DNA from: an uncultured Acidobacteriota bacterium
GTDB taxonomy: Bacteria > Acidobacteriota > UBA6911 > RPQK01 > JAJDTT01
DNA: 64,000 bases
Assembly (NCBI GenBank): GCA_951812665.1
Contig: CATOST010000030.1
Span: 124,001-188,000, forward strand
Direction of reading: 5' to 3'
In this document: positions 34,965-44,248 of the stretch, piece by piece
Position numbering within the stretch: the first letter of the stretch is position 1
How the letters are laid out: every line of letters starts with the position of its first letter
Position numbers and translations under genes: made by a program
Notes under the pieces: model-generated
Told to the model about the DNA's origin: nothing
Seen by the model: the letters and a program-made list of their open reading frames with translations, nothing else
Database searches by the model: none

Positions 34965-35218
34965 CTATGACCTCAACCTTTTTTGGAATATGACACCGGC
35001 ACTCCGGGTCCGGTCGAAGAGGGCACCCACAAGGGACGCCCCTACCAGCCCGTGGCAAAAGTCATCACGGCATTCGACCGTCCCTGCATCCCGGCGGACG
35101 GCGTTGCGATTCGGGCACATACTCCCGGTATGCACCCGAATCGCGCCTTGTCCGGCGGGCGCAGGAACGGTCTCGGTGCTCGCGGGACTTTCACCACGGA
35201 CTGCTACGACCTCAACCT
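34965..35218. repeat. 15-bp direct repeat flanking nested insertions
   Basis: CTATGACCTCAACCT at 34965-34979 and CTACGACCTCAACCT at 35204-35218 (14 of 15 identical) bracket an inserted stretch of 224 bases. The second copy holds the stop codon of the GldFG-like gene and the first lies just upstream of the DUF4340 ATG. Between them are a GC-rich unit (GGGCACCCACAAGGGACGCC near 35023-35042) and palindromic copy 4. This looks like duplication of an original intergenic junction by an older insertion. Confidence 0.5.
35046..35203 (+). repeat. Palindromic MITE-like element, copy 4
   Basis: A complete 158-bp copy with flush 4-bp direct repeats CTAC at 35042-35045 and 35204-35207. It lies immediately after the GldFG-like stop codon (the TAG is the right-hand CTA) and separates that gene from its operon partner DUF4340. 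Its hairpin could reduce read-through to the downstream gene. Confidence 0.93.
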
Positions 35219-37972
35219 GCGGGCCGCCCGGGCGCCTTCCTCTTCCCGGCGCTGGCGGCGCAAAAAGATCAGCACGCCAAGTACGAACACGGGAACCGGA
35301 GGGAGCAGGACCGCGTAGGTCCGGATGTTGCCCTGGATCCTCCGGATCTGACTCTCCATGTTCTCCTTGCTGGCGCTGATCTTGGCTTCTTTTTCCGCTT
35401 CGATGTTGGCCTTCAGGACCTCGAAGCGGCGATTTTCGACTTCCTGGAGATTCTGGGCCATGATCTGCTTGGCCTGATCGTCCAGGTCCCGCCGTTCGCG
35501 GACCTCGTCCACTTTCTCCTGCAAGCGCGCCTGCGCCTGCTTGAGGGCCTTCTCGGCCCCTTCTTCGGCTTCCTCCTCGTCCTTGACCCGCTGTTCGATA
35601 AAGCTGCGAGTCTGCGCTTCGACCCGCTCCAGAGTCCGGTGTCGGACCCGCTTGTTGCGCAGGGCTACGAAGGATTTGTCACCCATGAGAACGTCCATGC
35701 AGTTGAGGAAGAAGGTCACGTTGTCGAAGTTGAGCGTCTCGGGGCCCTGGGCCCGGATCGAGAAGAACTGCTGGGAGATGAAGTCCAGGTCCGCCACCAC
35801 GATGGCGTTGATCCGCTCGAGCTCGTTCTCCTTCGTCTCGCCCTCTCCTGCCCGGTCCGGGTCGGTGCTCTCTGCGGCGCCTTCCGAGGCCTCCTCCTCG
35901 GACACCTCGGCTTCGGTCTCGGATTCACCCTGCTCCGTCTCCAGGTCCTTGCTCCGGACGTGCGCGGCCAGGATGTAATCCCGGTCATCCGGCCGATGTG
36001 GAAGCCTGCGGGCCAACTGGACTCCGAAGAAGTTCCGCTGAACCATCCGGGAGTAGTTCTGGACCGCCGACGCCTGGCCGGAGCGAACCAGGGGCTGGAA
36101 CTCCAAGTCGGAGCCGGCCTCCCGCTTCAGGTGACCCGGGAACAGGAAGACCAGTTCCTGGAGCGCGACGCTGGCCGGGTGCTCCCGATTGAAGGCCTGT
36201 TCGTTGTCATTCCCCTCGCCGACGAAGACCACTTCCTCCGGCAGGTGGGCCAAGTCGGGGTGGGGGTTGTAGCTGTCCCAGACGATCCCGGCCTTGTCCC
36301 AGCGGACTCCGATCCGGGCGAGCAGGGTCAGGATGTCCCCCTTCGGCTTGGGAGGCGGACCCTGCTGGCGCTGAAAGGGGTTGACGTTGGCGCCGGATCG
36401 CTCCGAGGGCGAAAGCCCGATATTGACAATGGGCAACGGGTCCACCAGCAGGAGTGTCGGGTGTCCCTGCTGCATATATTCCAGCAAGTTGTCCAATTCC
36501 GGTTGAGGCAAAGAAGAGGGCAGGGCCGCGAAGAGGCCGTCCAATTCCTGCCGGATGGGAGCGGCGGACGAAACCTGCACCACGTCGTACTGCTTCCTCA
36601 ACTCCTCCACCACCGGCCAGGACGGATTGCTGCGCATGCTCTGGAAGTCGAATCCACCGAAGAGCTTGGCTTCGGTTCCCAGAATGCCGACCTTTTTCCG
36701 TTCCGTCTTGGCCACCACCCGAACGCTGCGAGTGATCTCGTACTCGATGGGCAAGCCCCGCTCGAGAAAGGGAATCACCTGCTCCTCGGCGCCGCAGGTG
36801 AAGGCCACGCCCAGGAACACGTCGGTGAAGCCGGCGCGGGCACTGCCCAGATGGGGCACCTGCCGGGGGGTGATTCCGAATTTCTCCCGGGCATCGCGAG
36901 CCGCTTGGGTGAAGGGTTCCGTATCCTCGATCAGGATCTGAATCCGCGCGCCTCCCACCGATTCGATCTCTCCCAGCACTCCCAGCAGATTGGCCCGGGT
37001 CTGCACCAATTGCTCCGGGACCTCGGGGCTCACGTACGCCTGGATGAAGACGGGGCGATCGTCGGACAACTCGGAAATCAGGGAGACCGTCTCGCCGCTC
37101 AGTGAGTGGAGGCCCTCGGCGGTGGCGTCGCCGCGGAGGCCCGCTCGTCCCAGAATCAGGTTGAGGCCGATCACGGCCAGCACCAGGCCGACCGTCCGCA
37201 TCGAATGGTGGAGCCACATGGGACGCCCGTCGGCCTCTCGGGGCCAATGCCGCTTCTCCACCAGGAGCACGTTGAGGTAGAGCATGAGTCCGGCGATGGA
37301 CAGGAAGTAGAGGAGCCCGGAGAAGCTCATGACGCCGCGGGCGAAGTCGTCGAAGTGCCGATAGACCCCGAGTGGAGCCACCAGCTCATCCAGACCGGCT
37401 CCGAGGGAACCCATCAGGTCGATGAGAACGAAGAAGGCGCAGAACACGGCGCCCATGATGAAGGCTATGGTGGCGTTTGCCGTGAGCAGCGAGGCCAGCA
37501 TCCCCACGGCGATCAATGCGCCTCCCAGCAGCCAGTAACCGACATAATTGCTGAACATGAGTCCCAGATCGGGACTGCCGAGCCAACCCAGGACCAGGAC
37601 GTGGCTCAGGGAAAGCACCAGAGACGCGGTGTAGATGCCGAGGGTGGCCAGATACTTGCCGATGACGATCTCAAGGCTGGTGGCCGGCAAGGTGAAGAGC
37701 AGCTCGTCGGTGCCCTGCTTCCTCTCCTCGGACCAGACCGACATGGTGAGCGCCGGAATGAAGAACAGGAGCAGGTAGGGAAACATGTAGTTGAGCTGGT
37801 CCAGATTGGCCAGGTTGTCCAGAAAGAAACGATCCTGCCAGAAAGCCGCGGCGGTGCTCAGAAGGATGAACAGCGTGATGAAGACATAGCCGGTGGGACT
37901 CGTGAAGTACTTCCACAGGTCCCGCTTGACCAGTGCCAGGACGAAAGTGGTGTTGATCTCGGGTCGCTTCAC
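35204..37972 (-). CDS. GldF-GldG fusion: ABC-2 permease joined to intramembrane Gld-type protein
   Basis: A 922-residue fusion. Residues 1-245 form an ABC-2 permease with six helices (SPTGYVFITLFILLSTAAAF; PYLLLFFIPALTMSVWSEER with the conserved cytoplasmic EER). Then come another helix near 270 and a large extracytoplasmic GldG-like domain (LSGETVSLISELSDDRPVFI; VEELRKQYDVVQVSSAAPIR), a long charged coiled coil (residues ~700-880, rich in Glu) and a last helix (TYAVLLPPVPVFVLGVLIFL). In gliding Bacteroidetes GldF and GldG are separate; fused versions are found in other phyla. The gene overlaps the GldA-like ATPase by 4 bases. Substrate unknown. Confidence 0.87.
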   Translation of the reverse strand: MKRPEINTTFVLALVKRDLWKYFTSPTGYVFITLFILLSTAAAFWQDRFFLDNLANLDQLNYMFPYLLLFFIPALTMSVWSEERKQGTDELLFTLPATSLEIVIGKYLATLGIYTASLVLSLSHVLVLGWLGSPDLGLMFSNYVGYWLLGGALIAVGMLASLLTANATIAFIMGAVFCAFFVLIDLMGSLGAGLDELVAPLGVYRHFDDFARGVMSFSGLLYFLSIAGLMLYLNVLLVEKRHWPREADGRPMWLHHSMRTVGLVLAVIGLNLILGRAGLRGDATAEGLHSLSGETVSLISELSDDRPVFIQAYVSPEVPEQLVQTRANLLGVLGEIESVGGARIQILIEDTEPFTQAARDAREKFGITPRQVPHLGSARAGFTDVFLGVAFTCGAEEQVIPFLERGLPIEYEITRSVRVVAKTERKKVGILGTEAKLFGGFDFQSMRSNPSWPVVEELRKQYDVVQVSSAAPIRQELDGLFAALPSSLPQPELDNLLEYMQQGHPTLLLVDPLPIVNIGLSPSERSGANVNPFQRQQGPPPKPKGDILTLLARIGVRWDKAGIVWDSYNPHPDLAHLPEEVVFVGEGNDNEQAFNREHPASVALQELVFLFPGHLKREAGSDLEFQPLVRSGQASAVQNYSRMVQRNFFGVQLARRLPHRPDDRDYILAAHVRSKDLETEQGESETEAEVSEEEASEGAAESTDPDRAGEGETKENELERINAIVVADLDFISQQFFSIRAQGPETLNFDNVTFFLNCMDVLMGDKSFVALRNKRVRHRTLERVEAQTRSFIEQRVKDEEEAEEGAEKALKQAQARLQEKVDEVRERRDLDDQAKQIMAQNLQEVENRRFEVLKANIEAEKEAKISASKENMESQIRRIQGNIRTYAVLLPPVPVFVLGVLIFLRRQRREEEGARAARRLRS

Positions 37973-38784
37973 TCTCCACCTCCCGATTCGGACGCTGCCG
38001 TGACTTCGGCCTCCTCTGTGGCCGATCCGTCCCCGGTCGAGACGGCGGCCCCGCCGGTGTCCGGCTGAGTCATGCGGTAGAAGGATCTCTCCAGAGAGCC
38101 GTCCTGCATCAGCTCCCGGGGACTCCCGTCAAAGATCATTCGCCCATCGTGGACGAAGAGCACGCGGTCGGCCACGGCGTCCACTTCCTGCAGGATGTGA
38201 GTCGAAATGAGGATCGTCTTGCGCTTGCCCAGTTCCTGGATGCTGGAGCGGAATTCCCGGATCTGGTTCGGGTCCAGTCCGGCCGTGGGCTCGTCCATGA
38301 TGAGGACCTCGGGATCGTGGAGCATGGCTTGGGCCAGCCCCACCCGCTGCCGGTATCCGCGGGAGAGCTTCCCGATAGGCTTCTCCAGAACATCGTCCAG
38401 AGCGAACTGCCGGCTCACGGCGTCGAGGCGATCCTCCAGTTCGTCGCCGGCCAGGCCGCGGGCCTCTCCGAAGAACCGGAGCAGCTCCGAAGGTGTCATG
38501 TCCAGGTACAAGGGCCCGTTCTCGGGCAGGTAACCGAGAATCCGGGACGCTTCGAGCCGCTTCTGGTGGACGTTGAGACCGCCGATGAGAGCGGTCCCGC
38601 CACTGGCGGCCAGATAGCCGGTGAGAATCCTCATGGTGGTGGACTTGCCCGCGCCATTGGGCCCCAGGAAGGCGACGATCTGGCCTTCCGGGATGGAGAA
38701 ACTGATGTCCTCGATGGCGACGAAGGGCCCGTAGTACTTGCTGAGCCCCTGGGCTTCGATCATGGTGCGGGGGGAGCTTTCCAT
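37969..38784 (-). CDS. ABC transporter ATPase, GldA-like
   Basis: A 271-residue ABC ATPase. Walker A is GPNGAGKST (residues ~41-49), the signature is KLSRGYRQRVGLAQAM, Walker B is VLIMDEPTAGLDP, and the switch His is in ILISTHILQEVD. This sequence set is typical of drug- or gliding-type exporters partnered with ABC-2 permeases. It is first in a minus-strand operon with the GldFG fusion (4-base overlap) and DUF4340, and would energise that permease. The start at 38784 lies 18 residues before the Walker-A beta strand. Confidence 0.92.
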   Translation of the reverse strand: MESSPRTMIEAQGLSKYYGPFVAIEDISFSIPEGQIVAFLGPNGAGKSTTMRILTGYLAASGGTALIGGLNVHQKRLEASRILGYLPENGPLYLDMTPSELLRFFGEARGLAGDELEDRLDAVSRQFALDDVLEKPIGKLSRGYRQRVGLAQAMLHDPEVLIMDEPTAGLDPNQIREFRSSIQELGKRKTILISTHILQEVDAVADRVLFVHDGRMIFDGSPRELMQDGSLERSFYRMTQPDTGGAAVSTGDGSATEEAEVTAASESGGGE

Positions 38785-39120
38785 GTTCTCCTTCCTTGTT
38801 GATACGTTACCGGCGACACGGACCGATCACTCTCGATAAACGACTGGGCATCCGTCGGGGGTGAGTTCGGGTTCACTTGCCAGCAATCAGCCCACTCGTG
38901 CAACTTGCAGCGGGGAAGTGTCCCGCAAGAAAAGATATTCTAGCACCAGATCGTCGGAATCTGTCAATTGCCGTGGCCTTGGCCAAGAAACTTATGCCGG
39001 TACTGCCGGCAGGTGATCTGACCGGTTCAGTGGGCGTGGGGAGCGGAACCCATGGGGGAATTGCTCAATTTCGATATAGTTGAGAGATCCTTACCGAAAT
39101 TCCCAATAGGGAGGAAGAAG
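38785..39120. other. 336-base divergent intergenic region
   Basis: This separates the divergent GldA-like and TPR-lipoprotein genes. I see no gene in it. On the minus strand a possible promoter for the ABC operon is TTGACA (38967-38962) and TAGAAT (38942-38937) with a long 19-base spacer. On the plus strand a strong ribosome binding site (AGGGAGGAAG) directly precedes the ATG at 39121, but no convincing promoter was found. Confidence 0.4.
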
Positions 39121-40668
39121 ATGCTGAAAACTCTGGTGGCTGCCGGTGTCGTTCTCCTGGCCTCGGCGTGCGATGTCACGGACATTGTCACTTCCGGCGG
39201 CAGGGTCGGCGATCAAAGCGAAACGGTTCGAAAAATCGGAACGCAACTAGGTGTCATCAGCTTTCCCAACAGCGGTGGCGCCGCCGCCCAGGAGCCCTTC
39301 TTTCGAGGCATGCTGCTCTTGCACAGCTTCGAATACGACGACGCGGCGGCGGCGTTTCGCGACGCTCAGGCCGTCGATTCTTCATTCGCTCTGTCTTATT
39401 GGGGAGAGGCACTCACGCATTATCGGCCGGTCTGGGGTCGCGAGAACCTGGACGAGGGACGCTCGGCCCTCGAGCAGGCTCCCGGCGGTTCGTCCGTCAC
39501 TCCCAGGGAACAGGCCTACCTGGACGCTGCCGCGATCCTGTTTGGCGATGGTGAGCGAGATCGGCGCTGGAGACGCTACTCCGACGCGATGGGGCAGGTA
39601 TCGAGAGCTTATCCGGAGGATCAGGAAGCCGCCAGCCTTTACGCCGTCTCGATGTTCGGCGTGACCGGCGGGGAGCGTGACCATCGGACGTACATGAAGA
39701 TCGCGTCGATCGGCGAAGGAGTCTTTCGGAGGAATCCCAATCACCCAGGAGCGCTGCACTACCTGATCCACGCCTTCGATGATCCGGTCCATGCCCCTCT
39801 CGGCCTCCGGTATGCACACCTCTATTCGAAGGTGGCCTCGGCGGCTCCCCACGCCCAGCACATGCCGTCGCACATCTTCCTGGCCCTGGGCATGTGGGAT
39901 GAGTGCATCTCTTCGAACCTCGACTCTTGGAATTCGTCCGAGGATCGCATCGCCCGCCTGAGCTTGGGAAGCGACGATCGGGGCTATCACGCCCTCTGGT
40001 GGATGCAATACGCGTATCTGCAAAAAGGGATGCTGGCCGAAGCCCGTGAGAAGCTGTCGATCGTCGAGCAGGATGCCGCCCAAGCGGACTCGAAAAGCGC
40101 TCGCAACCATCAAGCTTACATGCGAGCGCACCTGCTCATGGACGGGGAACAATGGACCGCCGACGTCCCGGCCGTTGACGGCGATCTGTCCGCGAGGGCC
40201 TGGGGTGCAAACGCGCTCGCCGAGGGATTCCGCGCGCTCAAGACCGGAGACGTCTCCGGCGCCCGCGAATGGGCTGCGAAGCTTCGTGCCAAGGCGGACG
40301 CCGAAGCTGATGAAGAGACCTCACTGCCCATTGCCGCGCTGGAACTCGAAGGCTTATTGCAGCTCGAAGACGGCAAGCCGGACGCCGCCGTCGCGACCCT
40401 CCGCCAAGCGGTTCAGTTCGAAGAGCGGACTCCGTTCGGTTATGGACCGTCGATTCCACCCAAGCCGGCCCCTGAGTTGCTTGGCGAGATACTGTTGGCG
40501 ACTGACCAGGCCGGCGAGGCATTGAAGGCATTCCAGGCCTCCCTGGAACGCACGCCCAGGCGCGCCCTCTCACTGCTGGGTCTGCGCAAGGCTGCGACCG
40601 CCGCAGGCGATCAGGAGACCGCCGAACGTGCGAGTTTCGAGTTGCGGGACTTTGCTTCGAGACGCTGA
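39121..40668 (+). CDS. TPR-repeat lipoprotein
   Basis: A 515-residue lipoprotein. MLKTLVAAGVVLLASAC is a lipobox-type signal and the start follows AGGGAGGAAG. The mature part is made of helical repeats: GMLLLHSFEYDDAAAAFRDA is a typical tetratricopeptide unit near residue 55, with further units around 240-340 and at the C-terminus (LLGEILLATDQAGEALKAFQ). Such proteins scaffold envelope complexes or bind peptides; I cannot name a partner. The gene diverges from the ABC operon and is followed by a two-hairpin repeat. Confidence 0.8.
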   Translation: MLKTLVAAGVVLLASACDVTDIVTSGGRVGDQSETVRKIGTQLGVISFPNSGGAAAQEPFFRGMLLLHSFEYDDAAAAFRDAQAVDSSFALSYWGEALTHYRPVWGRENLDEGRSALEQAPGGSSVTPREQAYLDAAAILFGDGERDRRWRRYSDAMGQVSRAYPEDQEAASLYAVSMFGVTGGERDHRTYMKIASIGEGVFRRNPNHPGALHYLIHAFDDPVHAPLGLRYAHLYSKVASAAPHAQHMPSHIFLALGMWDECISSNLDSWNSSEDRIARLSLGSDDRGYHALWWMQYAYLQKGMLAEAREKLSIVEQDAAQADSKSARNHQAYMRAHLLMDGEQWTADVPAVDGDLSARAWGANALAEGFRALKTGDVSGAREWAAKLRAKADAEADEETSLPIAALELEGLLQLEDGKPDAAVATLRQAVQFEERTPFGYGPSIPPKPAPELLGEILLATDQAGEALKAFQASLERTPRRALSLLGLRKAATAAGDQETAERASFELRDFASRR

Positions 40669-40981
40669 GTCCGCCCCCCGGGAACGGCGGTTTCCAACCG
40701 CCGCACTCCCGAAGGCGCACGGGGGAATGAGGGCACGGGGGAACGTGAGGGAGGGGCGACTGGAAGTCGCCCCTCCCGAGCCGCCGTTCCCAATTCCTCC
40801 AAACAGGGAGAGTTTTTACTATTGATAGCGAAAAATGAGCCACAATTTGCTGTCAATAGAAAACACCACCCCGGATATCCAAAGACGACCGTCGGCACCG
40901 GCATGGAGTCGCGCCGTTGACTCGGAGCCTGGGCCGGAAACATACTCTGATCCGGTCGCCCTGACCGTCGCTAAAAACAAT
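40669..40981. repeat. Intergenic region with tandem double-hairpin repeat, copy B
   Basis: After the TPR gene stop come a hairpin with 8-bp arms (40685-40692 and 40696-40703, loop TCC) and a second, strong hairpin with 12-bp arms (40749-40760 and 40766-40777, loop TGGAA). The arrangement matches copy A near 15345-15425. The second hairpin is not followed by a T-run, so factor-independent termination is uncertain. From 40800 to 40981 I see nothing more than an A/T-richer leader. Confidence 0.6.
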
Positions 40982-42733
40982 ATGAGGAGAGGATTCGTGG
41001 GACAGGGACCGGACTTCGGAAGGTGCATTCGCTCAGGTTTCGTGGCGCTTTGGACCCTGGTGGGACCGATAGCCTGTTCCCCGCCGCCGGAAGGCCCGGA
41101 GACGGTTTCCGCCGGCCCGGAGGAGGTGCGGAAGGCCCTGAAACAGGCGGTGGAGTTCTTCCGCACTCAAGTGTCCAACTCCGGCGGTTACCATTTCCGT
41201 TACGCCACCGACTTGAGCTACGGGCGGTCCGAGGCGGCCGAAGGTCCGTCTCAGGTCACGGTGCAGACCGGAGGAACGCCCCGGGTGGGAATGGCCTACC
41301 TGAGGGCCTACGAGGCTACGGGAGACCCTGACCTTCTGGAGGCGGCTCGAGAAACTGCACTGCTTCTGGTTCGGGGTCAGCACTGTTCCGGGGGGTGGGA
41401 CTACATCATCGAATTGGATCCCGAGAAACGCCGATCGTATCCCTACCGAGTGGACGGTGATTGTGCCAAGAGGCCGGATCCGGCTCCGCAAGAAAAGAAC
41501 CCGGGACCCAAGGCAGCCAGCACTTTGGACGACAACGTCACCCAGGGCGCGCTCCGCCTCCTCATGCGGGTGGATCGGGAATTGGAATTCCGGGACCCGA
41601 AGATCCACCAGGCGAGCCTTTACGCTCTCGATCAACTGGCCCGGGCCCAATACCCCAACGGCGCCTGGCCCCAGCGTTTTCGAAATCTGGCCGATCCCGG
41701 TCTTCCGGCCACCCGGTCCGCCGCATATCCCGACTCGTGGTCGCGCGAATGGCCGGGGCCCGACTATCGGCACCACTACACCCTCAACGACAACGCCATC
41801 CTGGACGTGATCGACACCTTCCTGGAGGCGGCGCGAATCTATGGCGAACCTCGCTACCGGGCCGTGGCCGAAAAGGGGGGCGACTTCCTCCTGTTGGCCC
41901 AGATGCCCGACCCCCAGCCCGCCTGGGCGCAGCAGTATGACGGCCGAATGCACCCCGCCTGGGGCAGGATCTTCGAGCCGCCGTCGATCACCGGCTCCGA
42001 GTCTCAGGCTGTCCTGCAGATGCTCCTGGTCCTGTACCGTGAGACCGGCCGGAAGAAGTACCTGGAGCCCGTTCCCCGGGCCGTCGAGTACCTGCGCAAA
42101 TCCAACCTGCCGCCCGAAGGGCCCTGGCGCCGGGAAGGAGGACGATGTGGTCCCGAAGAACTCTGTCTGGCTCGATTCTATGAGCTTGGCACCAATCGTC
42201 CCCTCTTCATCACCAAGGGGAGCCGGGTCCGGGTGGAGACGGGACCCAGCCGCCTGCTGGACGGGTACGAGCTGAGCTACTCGCCCGAGAGCGTCATCAC
42301 CCACTACGGCCTCTGGACCGACGGCGGCCGCCTGGAGAAGGCGGAGCAGGAATACCGGTCACTGCTGTCCCGGGATCCCTCGGCCATTCGACGCCCGGAG
42401 CGCCTCCAGGGCCTCTCGCCCTGGCGGGGAGAGACTGCGTCTCCGTCAGGCCAGGAACTGTCCCGGCGGGTCCGGAGTCTGGTGCAGAGCATGGACCCGC
42501 GGGGGGCGTGGGTCGAGGAGGGATCGGTGGGCAAGGCCGACCCGGTGATTTTCCTCTTTGCGGCCGGGGACATGGTCGTGACCGTCGACGATCGGACGAT
42601 CCCTCTGAACGAGAACGGGACGCTGACCGTCTTTCGCGGAGGGAAGCCGCCGCTGGAGCGGATCATCAGCTCCCGAACCTTCGCCCGGAACCTCGAGACC
42701 ATGGCCGCCTTCCTGAGCGAGAGCGGCCGGTGA
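40982..42733 (+). CDS. Pectate lyase-like alpha/alpha-barrel lipoprotein
   Basis: A 583-residue protein. From ATG 40982 a signal with lipobox can be drawn (SGFVALWTLVGPIAC). The core contains repeated helix-turn units and the phrase ARAQYPNGAWPQRFRNL, which resembles the QYPNGGWPQ motif of family 10 pectate lyases, plus HYTLNDNAILDVIDTF. PL10 enzymes cleave polygalacturonate; whether the catalytic Asp and Arg are kept cannot be decided by eye. The following sodium symporter and zinc dehydrogenase genes on the same strand suit a uptake-and-use pathway for a uronate or similar sugar. No strong ribosome binding site was seen at this start. Confidence 0.65.
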   Translation: MRRGFVGQGPDFGRCIRSGFVALWTLVGPIACSPPPEGPETVSAGPEEVRKALKQAVEFFRTQVSNSGGYHFRYATDLSYGRSEAAEGPSQVTVQTGGTPRVGMAYLRAYEATGDPDLLEAARETALLLVRGQHCSGGWDYIIELDPEKRRSYPYRVDGDCAKRPDPAPQEKNPGPKAASTLDDNVTQGALRLLMRVDRELEFRDPKIHQASLYALDQLARAQYPNGAWPQRFRNLADPGLPATRSAAYPDSWSREWPGPDYRHHYTLNDNAILDVIDTFLEAARIYGEPRYRAVAEKGGDFLLLAQMPDPQPAWAQQYDGRMHPAWGRIFEPPSITGSESQAVLQMLLVLYRETGRKKYLEPVPRAVEYLRKSNLPPEGPWRREGGRCGPEELCLARFYELGTNRPLFITKGSRVRVETGPSRLLDGYELSYSPESVITHYGLWTDGGRLEKAEQEYRSLLSRDPSAIRRPERLQGLSPWRGETASPSGQELSRRVRSLVQSMDPRGAWVEEGSVGKADPVIFLFAAGDMVVTVDDRTIPLNENGTLTVFRGGKPPLERIISSRTFARNLETMAAFLSESGR

Positions 42734-42749
42734 CGAGGAGCCTCCCGTC

Positions 42750-44210
42750 GTGACCTGGGTCGGGGAACACGGGCTGGTGCTGGCGCTCTTGGGAGTCTAC
42801 ACGGCTCTCATGGTCTACCACGCATGGATCGGGCAGCGCCGGACCCGGGGCTGGCTGGACTTCTTCGTCGGCGGACGATCCCTGGGAGGCGTGACGCTGG
42901 GGATCTCGTTTTTCGCCACTTACGCCAGCACCAACAGCTACGTGGGTTTCTCGGGTCAGGCTTACAGCTATGGTCTGTCCTGGCTGCTCCTGGTGCCCTT
43001 CGCGGTGGGTTTCACCTGGATGGCCTGGATCTGGGTGGCGCCCCGGTTGCGGGAGCGGACCGCCTCCATGGGCTCGGTCACCGTTCCCGACTTCATCGGA
43101 TTCCGTTTCGCCAGCACTCCGGCGCGGGTGGGAGCGGCCCTGCTGGTTCTCTTTTCCAGCGTGATCTACATGACGGCGGTCTTCAAAGGCATCGGAAACC
43201 TGCTGGAGGCGGTCCTGGAGGTCCCCTACTGGACGGCCATCGGAATGGTTCTGGTCGTCGTCATGCTCTACACAGCCGTGGGCGGCTTCCATTCGGTGGT
43301 CCGGACCGACGTGATTCAGGGCGGTTTGATGATCGTCGCCGCCGTGGTGCTCTTCACGGGGACCTACCGGGCCGCCGGCGGCTGGGAGCCGATTTCCCAG
43401 GTTGTGGATCAGGTTCCCTCCTCGGTGGCGGGACCGCTCCCGCTGACTCTGCTGCTGGGCGTCATCTTCGCCACCACCATCAAGGCCTTGGTGGAGCCCA
43501 GGCAACTCTCCCGCTTCTATGCCCTGGAGAACCGGAAGGCGGTCCGTCAGGGCGCCTGGATCTCCCCGGGGATATTTCTGCTGGTGTTCAGCCTGCTGAC
43601 GCCCATCGGGCTGTTCGCGCGCCGGATTCTGCCCCCGGGGCTGGAAGACACCGACCGGGTCGTGCCGGCGCTTCTGGCCGGAGGGGAGGTCTTCGGTCCC
43701 TTCGTGAGCGCCTTCCTTTTCGTGGCCATGGTGTCCGCCGCCATGTCCTCTCTGGATTCGGTGCTTCTGGTCGTGGCCTCCACCTGCGAGCGGGATCTGG
43801 TGGGCCTGATCTGGAAGGGTCGCAGCGAACGCGCCATCCTGCAATCCACTCGCGTCTACGTCGCCCTCTTCGCCGTGGTGACCGCCGTGGTGGCGTTGAA
43901 CCCTCCGGGGGGCGTCGTGTCCATCACGGCATTCTCCGGGAGCCTTTACGCCGCCTGCTTCCTGCCCAGCCTGCTGTTCGGACTCTATTGGAACCGGGGC
44001 AACGGCCGGGCGGTTCTGACCTCCTACGCCATAGGGATCACCTGCCTGATCGTCTGGCCCCACCTCCCGGAGGTCGCCCTGGTCCACCGCGTCTTCCCGG
44101 CGGTGGTACTCTCGACCCTCGCCTATGTCTCGGTATCCCTCCTGACCCCGCCGGCGTCCCCCGTTTCCGATCTCGAGGATGCTGGAGCCTCAAGCCGCCG
44201 GCGGGCGTGA
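42750..44210 (+). CDS. Sodium:solute symporter (SSS family)
   Basis: A 486-residue permease with about 13 membrane segments. The family blocks ISFFATYASTNSYVGFSGQA (helix 1-2 region), DFFVGGRSLGG, LYTAVGGFHSVVRTDVIQGG and SAAMSSLDSVLLVVASTCERD (the sodium-binding helix 8) are clear. The substrate is probably a sugar, uronate or carboxylate. GTG start at 42750 follows GAGGAG. It lies 16 bases after the pectate-lyase-like gene and 38 before a zinc-dependent dehydrogenase, giving a likely three-gene operon. Confidence 0.9.
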   Translation: MTWVGEHGLVLALLGVYTALMVYHAWIGQRRTRGWLDFFVGGRSLGGVTLGISFFATYASTNSYVGFSGQAYSYGLSWLLLVPFAVGFTWMAWIWVAPRLRERTASMGSVTVPDFIGFRFASTPARVGAALLVLFSSVIYMTAVFKGIGNLLEAVLEVPYWTAIGMVLVVVMLYTAVGGFHSVVRTDVIQGGLMIVAAVVLFTGTYRAAGGWEPISQVVDQVPSSVAGPLPLTLLLGVIFATTIKALVEPRQLSRFYALENRKAVRQGAWISPGIFLLVFSLLTPIGLFARRILPPGLEDTDRVVPALLAGGEVFGPFVSAFLFVAMVSAAMSSLDSVLLVVASTCERDLVGLIWKGRSERAILQSTRVYVALFAVVTAVVALNPPGGVVSITAFSGSLYAACFLPSLLFGLYWNRGNGRAVLTSYAIGITCLIVWPHLPEVALVHRVFPAVVLSTLAYVSVSLLTPPASPVSDLEDAGASSRRRA

Positions 44211-44248
44211 AAGTCCCGGCGACGGACTGGTAACATCACGGGACCCCA

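Noticed and set aside
34983..35379. Short frames across palindromic copy 4 with the same peptide as other copies
   Set aside because: The peptide recurs only because the DNA element recurs; the frames have no ribosome binding site and vary between copies.
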